Source: Streptomyces sp. NBC_01116
Lineage (GTDB): Bacteria > Actinomycetota > Actinomycetes > Streptomycetales > Streptomycetaceae
Reading direction: 5' to 3'
NCBI RefSeq assembly: GCF_041435495.1
Contig: NZ_CP108644.1
Location: 7,177,501-7,241,500, forward strand
DNA length: 64,000 nucleotides
This document shows positions 59,535 through 64,000 of the stretch, piece after piece. The first letter of the stretch is position 1; every line of letters begins with the position of its first letter. Below the pieces are notes generated by a model that saw nothing but the letters and a program-made list of their open reading frames with translations, did not search any database and was not told the DNA's origin. The position numbers and the translations under genes are program-made.

Positions 59535-59537
59535 TTA

Positions 59538-59724
59538 GGCAGGTTGCTCCGCCGGTGTCTCCCCGTCCCGCGTGCGAAGTCGCCGTCCGCCCCGATTTCC
59601 CCCGGGGTCCCGGAGCGGTGAAGCCGGCGTACGGCCCGGGCCGGTGCTCCGGGCCGTCGGGCCTGCCCGGGCCGGCTCCGGGCGGCCCGGGCCGCCCGGG
59701 CCGATATCGGCCCGGCCCGACGGC
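59538..59724. other. Intergenic GC-rich region
   Basis: The GC content is very high, with CCCGGGCCGG-rich dyads (for example 59651-59713) that may terminate the oxidoreductase gene on the minus strand. No gene is supported. Confidence 0.45.
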
Positions 59725-60171
59725 TCAGCGCCGCGTCAGCCGTACGACCGGAATGTCCCGCTCGGTGCCCGCCTGGTACTCCCCGTAGCGCGGGAACAGC
59801 TCCACCAGCCCCGGCCAGACCCGCGCCTTCTCCTCGGCCGGCAGTGTCGTCGCGGCGGCCCCGAACCGCTCGGTGTTCACCCGGAGCTCGACCTCCGGGT
59901 TCGCCTGGAGGTTCAGGTACCACAGCGGCGGGCGGTCCGACCCGCCGTTGGACGCCACGATCAGGTAGTCCTCGCCGTCCCGCCCGTACATCAGCACCGT
60001 GCGCCGCACCGTCCCGCTGCGCCGGCCGACGTAGTCCATCAGCAGGCACGGCACACCCAGCTGGGTGGTGCCCTTCGTGCCGCCGGAGGACTCGTACAGC
60101 TCGGCCTGCCGGGCGACCCAGTCGGCGGGGCTCAACGCGACCTCCGCGTCGCCGTCCTGCTCGGCCGTCAT
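59725..60171 (-). CDS. Deazaflavin (F420)-dependent nitroreductase/DDN-type protein
   Basis: A 148-residue split-barrel protein of the Ddn/Rv3547 family. Visible features are QAELYESSGGTKGTTQLGVP, YVGRRSGTVRRTVLMYGRDG, DYLIVASNGGSDRPPLWYLN and the end GTERDIPVVRLTRR. Such proteins use coenzyme F420 to reduce quinones or xenobiotics. ATG at 60171 with AAGGAGAAAC upstream; a longer frame to 60255 is less likely. It is divergent from the ACP/ketosynthase cassette. Confidence 0.88.
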   Translation of the reverse strand: MTAEQDGDAEVALSPADWVARQAELYESSGGTKGTTQLGVPCLLMDYVGRRSGTVRRTVLMYGRDGEDYLIVASNGGSDRPPLWYLNLQANPEVELRVNTERFGAAATTLPAEEKARVWPGLVELFPRYGEYQAGTERDIPVVRLTRR

Positions 60172-60313
60172 CGGTTTCTCCTTCTCTCGTGCCGTCCCGT
60201 ACGGGCTGCGCCCCCATCCTGGCATCCACCCGAGCCGCACCCGGTATTCGTACACCTGGACAGCCCGCCCACCTCACGGGGGAACGCGGACCGGGAACCC
60301 GCCCGGGAAGGCG

Positions 60314-60319
60314 TATAAA
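60314..60319 (+). promoter_or_regulatory. Possible -10 element TATAAA of the ACP/ketosynthase cassette
   Basis: TATAAA at 60314-60319 is rare in this GC-rich DNA and lies about 100 bases upstream of the acyl carrier gene. No good -35 is seen at the usual distance; GGGAAC sequences lie 13 and 26 bases upstream. Confidence 0.35.
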
Positions 60320-60417
60320 GGGTCCTTCCGGAGCAGCCGGCGTCCCCGATGGCCCCTCCCACCACCTCCCCTCACACGCGGCCGGCGTCACCGCGTCACC
60401 GAGCCCAGGAGAGCCGA

Positions 60418-60651
60418 ATGAGCACTTCGGAAGAGATCAGCACGCTGCTGGTGACGAAGTTCGGAACCGACCCCGGGGCCATCCGCCCCGATGTTCCCCT
60501 GCACCGGCTGCGGCTGGACTCCCTCGCGCTGGAGGAGCTGCGGCTGCTCATCGAGGACCGGCTGGACGTGGACCTGGAGGACGTCGCGCTCACCTCGCGC
60601 GACACCGTCGGCCGCCTCGTCGAGGCCGTCCACGGGAAGGTCTCCGCATGA
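60418..60651 (+). CDS. Acyl carrier protein
   Basis: A 77-residue acyl carrier protein with the phosphopantetheine attachment Ser35 in LRLDSLALEELRLLIEDRL. The sequence is acidic and helical as expected. AGGAG precedes the ATG. The stop overlaps the ketosynthase start (ATGA). It is a discrete carrier for a small assembly line and is not linked to the usual fab genes of primary metabolism. Confidence 0.9.
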   Translation: MSTSEEISTLLVTKFGTDPGAIRPDVPLHRLRLDSLALEELRLLIEDRLDVDLEDVALTSRDTVGRLVEAVHGKVSA

Positions 60652-61913
60652 GCGCGGCCACCGGCCGGTCCTACCGGCGGGCTTCGCTCGCCCCGTTCGC
60701 CGCCGCCGTCACCGGCGTCGGCCTGGTCACCGCCGCCGGTACGGGAACGGACGCCGCCTGGCACGGCGTCACCGAGGGCCTCGCGCCGTCCGTCGGGCCC
60801 CGGCCCGAACTGGACGGTCTGCCCTGCGACTTCTTCTACTCCGTCACCGACTGCGACCCGGGAGAGGTCCTCGGGGTGGCCGCGCAGCGGCTGATGGACC
60901 GATTCGCCCAGCTCGCCGTCATCGCCGCCCGCGAGGCCGTCGCCGACGCCGGACTCGACCCGGCGCTCTGGGACAGCGGCCGCGTCGGCGTCGTCATCGG
61001 CTCCGCCCACGGCGGACTGCCCTTCTACGACGAGCAGCACGCCGCCCTCGCCGGGCGCGGACCCCGCCGGGTCTCCCCGAAGCTCGCCCCGCTCAGCGTC
61101 GTCAACGGCGCGGCCAGCAGCGTCAGCCTCGACCTCGGCGTGCACGGCCCCAGCCAGGCCGTCTCCACCGCCTGCTCCTCCGGCACCGTCGCCATCGGCA
61201 CCGCCCACCAGATGCTCCGCTCCGGAGCCTGCGACATCGTCGTCGCGGGCGGCGCGGAATCCACCTGCACCCGCCTCCTGATCGCCAGCGCCTGCAGCCT
61301 CAAGGCCGTCTCCACCCGCCGCGAGGACCCCGCGAGCGCCTGCCGCCCCTTCGACACCCACCGCGACGGCTTCGTCGTCGGCGAGGGCGCCGGGCTGATC
61401 GTCCTGGAGCACCCGGACCACGCCCGCGCCCGGGGCGCCCGTGTCCGCGCCCACGTGAGCGGCTACGGGGCCTCCAGCGACGCCCACTCCGCCGTCGCCC
61501 CCGACCCCGAGGGCCTCGGCATCGAACGCGCCCTGCGCACCGCGCTCGCCGACGCGGGCCTCTCCCCGGCCGACGTCGGGCACGTCAACGCGCACGGCAC
61601 CTCGACGCTCTCCAACGACCTGATCGAGGCGACGATGCTGCGCCGGGTCCTCGGTGGGAGCGCCCTGGTGACCTCCACCAAGGCGATGACCGGTCACACC
61701 CTCGGCGCGGCGGGCGGCATCGAGACCGCGCTCACCGTGCTCGCCCTCCAGCGGCAACTGGTGCCGCCCACCGTCAATCTGGACGCCCCCGACCCGCGGA
61801 TCCCGATCGACGTGGTGGCCAAGGAAGCCCGGCGCGCCTCCTTCGACTGCGCCGTCAAGACCTCGCTCGGCTTCGGCGGCCACAACGCGGCACTCGTCCT
61901 CACCAGGGCCTGA
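60648..61913 (+). CDS. Beta-ketoacyl-ACP synthase (FabF/KAS II-like)
   Basis: Decarboxylative Claisen condensing enzyme. The 421-residue protein has the complete Cys-His-His triad: C176 (VSTACSSGT), H316 (NAHGTST) and H350 (GHTLGAAGG), plus a conserved Lys (TSTKAMTGH). It begins with a basic 12-residue extension (SAATGRSYRRAS). No chain length factor, acyltransferase or ketoreductase lies nearby within the window. The product would be a beta-ketoacyl-ACP, probably released by the next gene. FabF-like rather than type II polyketide KS-alpha by overall pattern, but this is not certain. Confidence 0.9.
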   Translation: MSAATGRSYRRASLAPFAAAVTGVGLVTAAGTGTDAAWHGVTEGLAPSVGPRPELDGLPCDFFYSVTDCDPGEVLGVAAQRLMDRFAQLAVIAAREAVADAGLDPALWDSGRVGVVIGSAHGGLPFYDEQHAALAGRGPRRVSPKLAPLSVVNGAASSVSLDLGVHGPSQAVSTACSSGTVAIGTAHQMLRSGACDIVVAGGAESTCTRLLIASACSLKAVSTRREDPASACRPFDTHRDGFVVGEGAGLIVLEHPDHARARGARVRAHVSGYGASSDAHSAVAPDPEGLGIERALRTALADAGLSPADVGHVNAHGTSTLSNDLIEATMLRRVLGGSALVTSTKAMTGHTLGAAGGIETALTVLALQRQLVPPTVNLDAPDPRIPIDVVAKEARRASFDCAVKTSLGFGGHNAALVLTRA

Positions 61914-61935
61914 GCGGAAGGGAACGCAGGAGCAC

Positions 61936-62844
61936 ATGCCCGAGGAGATCATCCGGACCCTGTCGGTCGACGGGGTGCGCTACAGCTACCGTGTCCTGCC
62001 GGGCGCCCACCCCGGCGAGCCCCCGGCCACCGAACCGACGCTCATTCTCGGCGGCGCGCTCCAGGGCATGTTCGGCTGGCCCCAGATGGACGACCACCTG
62101 GGCCCGGCGACCGACGTGGTCACCGCCGATCTGCCCGGCATGGGCAGCGCCGACCCGCTCCCGCCCGGCCCCAGCGCCGACCTGCTGCGCCGGGCCGTGC
62201 TCGGCATCGCCGACGACATCGGCGCGCCCCGGCTGAACATCTTCGGCTTCTCCTACGGCACCGCCATCGCCTTCGGCTTCGCCCGGCGCCATCGGGAGCG
62301 GGTGGCCCGCCTGGCCCTCGGCGGCGTCCCGGTCCACATCGACGCGGTCCAGGTCGACTCCTGGGAGCGGGCCCGGGTGCAGCTCGCGGCCGGGGACCGC
62401 GAGGGGTTCGCCGCGACGGCCGCCGACGCGCTGATGTGCCTCGACCCCGAACGACACGTACACCGCAGAGAGTTGGCGCGCCGCTATGTCCGGCGCTCCT
62501 TCCTGCACGCGCTCACCCACTCGCCGCACGCGGCGGACTCGCTGTACCGGGCGCTGGCCGACCGGCCCGACTTCTCCGGCGGTCTCACCGGCGTACCGGC
62601 GCTGGTCTTCGCCGGGGAGCACGACACGGTGACGCCGCCCGCGCGGCAGCGGGAGTTCGCCGCGACGATCGAGGGCAGCCGGTTCCTGACGATCGGGGAG
62701 TCCGACCACTGGGTGGTCCTGGAGCGGGCCGACGAAGTGGCCGCGCTGGTCTCCCGGTTCTTCATCGGGCGGGAGCCGGTGGCCGACGAGGCCGGTGCCG
62801 TCGCCCTGCCGCGCCAGGCGGGCGCGCCGGCCGGGCGGACCTGA
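61936..62844 (+). CDS. Alpha/beta hydrolase
   Basis: A 302-residue alpha/beta hydrolase with nucleophile S106 in the elbow GFSYGT, likely acid D230 (GEHDTVTPP) and H258 (ESDHWVVLE). The oxyanion region is LILGGALQGMFGWPQMDDHL, slightly different from the usual HG motif. No signal peptide. It follows the ketosynthase by 22 bases (GGAAGGGAACGCAGGAG region) and is probably co-transcribed, so a thioesterase or product-release role is a fair inference. Confidence 0.88.
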   Translation: MPEEIIRTLSVDGVRYSYRVLPGAHPGEPPATEPTLILGGALQGMFGWPQMDDHLGPATDVVTADLPGMGSADPLPPGPSADLLRRAVLGIADDIGAPRLNIFGFSYGTAIAFGFARRHRERVARLALGGVPVHIDAVQVDSWERARVQLAAGDREGFAATAADALMCLDPERHVHRRELARRYVRRSFLHALTHSPHAADSLYRALADRPDFSGGLTGVPALVFAGEHDTVTPPARQREFAATIEGSRFLTIGESDHWVVLERADEVAALVSRFFIGREPVADEAGAVALPRQAGAPAGRT

Positions 62845-62877
62845 GCGGGGCCCCGGCGGGGCGGAGCTGAGCATGCC

Positions 62878-62909
62878 GCGGGGCGGACCGGTGAGCCGGT
62901 CCGCCCCGC
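62878..62909. terminator. Bidirectional terminator between hydrolase and nuclease genes
   Basis: GCGGGGCGGACCGG (62878-62891) pairs perfectly with CCGGTCCGCCCCGC (62896-62909) around TGAG. It lies 34 bases after the hydrolase stop and 15 before the nuclease stop. Confidence 0.82.
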
Positions 62910-62924
62910 CGGGGTCCCGGCACC

Positions 62925-64000
62925 TCAGTGCCAGAAACCGCCGACCTTGATCCGCACCACCTGCGGGTCGTGGTCGCTCGCCTGGTCGGCGAACTCGGCG
63001 TTGATGTGCACCACGTCGTAGTCGGGACGCCGGATGCCGGGGCTCGTCAGGATGTGGTCCAGCGTCTGCGAGTTGCCGTCGAAGACGTAGCTGTACCGCT
63101 CCGACGAGGGGAGCGTCGTGATCAGCGGCTTGAGCGCCCTGTCCTTGGTCAGCGCCTTCATCGTCGGGGAGAACTCGAAGTCGTTGAAGTCGCCGAGCGC
63201 GACGACCTTGGCGGACCTGTCCGCCTTCAGCAGCGAAGCGACGAAGGCGTTGACCTCGGCGGCCTGCTGGATCCGCTTCGTCTCCGAGGAACGCGTCGGC
63301 TCCTGGTAGCGGCCGTGCAGCGGCTGGTCGCCGCCCTTGGACGCGAAGTGGTTGCCGATGACGAAGACCGGCTTGCCGCGGAAGACGAACTCGCCCACCA
63401 GCGGCTTGCGGCTGTCCGCCCACGCCGGGCTCGCCGGGTTGATCCGGCCCGGGGAAGCGGAGAGCTCGACGCCCTTGCGGGTGTCGACGGCGTGCACCGG
63501 CGTGGTGGCGTCGCCGCCCGCGCGGTCGGTGAAGGAGACCCGCTGCGGGTTGAAGAGGAGGACGTTGCGGATGTTGCCGCCGGGCTCGCCGCCGTCCTTG
63601 TTGTTCTCGGGGGCGATGTAGCGCCAGGCGTAGCGCGGCCCGCCCTTCGCGACGACCGCGTCGGTGAACCGCTTCAGCGTCGCCTCGGAGCCCGTCGTGC
63701 CGTCGTTCACCGCACCGTTGTCGTCCTGGATCTCCTCCAGCGAGACGATGTCGGGGGAGGACAGGTTGACCGCGACGCCCTCGGCCAGGGTGTCGAACTT
63801 GGCCTGGTCGTCGCGGGCGTCGAGGTTCTCCACGTTGTACGTGGCGACCGCCAGCTCGTTCTTCCTCTGCTTACGGGTCACCTCGCGCCGCAGCTTCCTG
63901 TCGACGACCGAGCCCAGCTCGGTGGCCTGCACGTTGTAGCCGCCGAAGCTCGCGTAGTCGAGCACGCCGGTGGTGCGGCCCTTCAGCACGTCCCCGACGT
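62925..64000 (-). CDS. Secreted endonuclease/exonuclease/phosphatase family protein, 5' part outside the window
   Basis: The C-terminal catalytic domain of a large extracellular nuclease of the NucH/ExeM type. Visible motifs are LAVATYNVENLDARDDQAKF, DIVSLEEIQDDNG, FVIGNHFASKGGDQPLHGRY, VVALGDFNDFEFSPT and the end FADQASDHDPQVVRIKV, which hold the metal-binding Asn, Glu, Asp and His residues of the fold. The frame is open to the right edge. The upstream part would be expected to hold a signal peptide and a lamin-tail or OB-fold region. Degradation of extracellular DNA is the likely role. Confidence 0.92.
   Translation of the reverse strand, partial: VGDVLKGRTTGVLDYASFGGYNVQATELGSVVDRKLRREVTRKQRKNELAVATYNVENLDARDDQAKFDTLAEGVAVNLSSPDIVSLEEIQDDNGAVNDGTTGSEATLKRFTDAVVAKGGPRYAWRYIAPENNKDGGEPGGNIRNVLLFNPQRVSFTDRAGGDATTPVHAVDTRKGVELSASPGRINPASPAWADSRKPLVGEFVFRGKPVFVIGNHFASKGGDQPLHGRYQEPTRSSETKRIQQAAEVNAFVASLLKADRSAKVVALGDFNDFEFSPTMKALTKDRALKPLITTLPSSERYSYVFDGNSQTLDHILTSPGIRRPDYDVVHINAEFADQASDHDPQVVRIKVGGFWH

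Overview
The window is high-GC actinobacterial DNA, and the gene content points to Streptomyces: three rodlins, two chaplins (one with an LAxTG-type sorting signal), SpoIIE-type phosphatase and anti-sigma kinases, a DUF2637 protein, a secreted RNase Sa-type ribonuclease, many GTG starts, and several genes that look leaderless. No rRNA, tRNA, CRISPR array or complete transposase was seen.

Left part (1-18.5 kb). An overlapping minus-strand sulfate assimilation operon comes first: a cysteine leader peptide, ferredoxin-sulfite reductase, a 59-residue zinc-ribbon protein, APS reductase, APS kinase, and CysD running off the window edge. Next are a GNAT acetyltransferase, a GAF/HTH regulator, an AidB-like acyl-CoA dehydrogenase back to back with a YihY/BrkB membrane protein, an AraC-type regulator, and a VOC protein. 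A beta-ketoadipate/3-oxoacyl-CoA degradation locus follows: 3-hydroxyacyl-CoA dehydrogenase, the two CoA-transferase subunits, a divergent LysR regulator, and a thiolase. The two transcription units share an upstream motif. A GAF/PP2C/HATPase phosphatase closes the block.

Morphogenesis island (18.9-23.1 kb). A wall-anchored chaplin with a long PPVDx stalk diverges from a plus-strand row of rodlin, short chaplin, small secreted protein, rodlin, small hypothetical and rodlin. Most of these genes have their own hairpin terminator. Together they probably build the hydrophobic rodlet layer of aerial hyphae and spores.

Middle part (23.2-44.4 kb). Here are a DUF5949 protein, the ribosome-assembly GTPase RsgA behind a possible leader ORF, an Ada/AlkA fusion whose glycosylase half looks damaged, a DUF456 membrane protein, an HTH regulator, a 1256-residue secreted subtilase, a PPM-type phosphatase-like protein, and a pyruvate oxidase/dehydrogenase with a MITE-like element against its stop codon. 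Several small proteins follow (SCO4225-type membrane protein, two Cys-rich proteins), then a guanyl-specific RNase, an anti-sigma ATPase, a DUF2637 protein, an iron-box-controlled FhuF-like reductase, a GntR regulator and a TPR-like protein.

Purine island (42.7-51.7 kb). A PucR-type regulator diverges from a three-subunit molybdenum hydroxylase (FAD, 2Fe-2S and molybdopterin subunits). A nucleobase permease and XdhC, the cofactor-insertion chaperone, come next, making a compact purine uptake and oxidation unit.

Right part (51.8-64 kb). A second large subtilase is followed by a truncated DUF3626 gene, a hypothetical protein, and a peptidoglycan amidase with two PG-binding domains. A nitroreductase follows whose upstream region is split by two adjacent MITE-like elements. 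The window ends with a deazaflavin-type oxidoreductase, a three-gene ACP/ketosynthase/hydrolase cassette that looks like a small biosynthetic unit, and the 3' part of a secreted nuclease.
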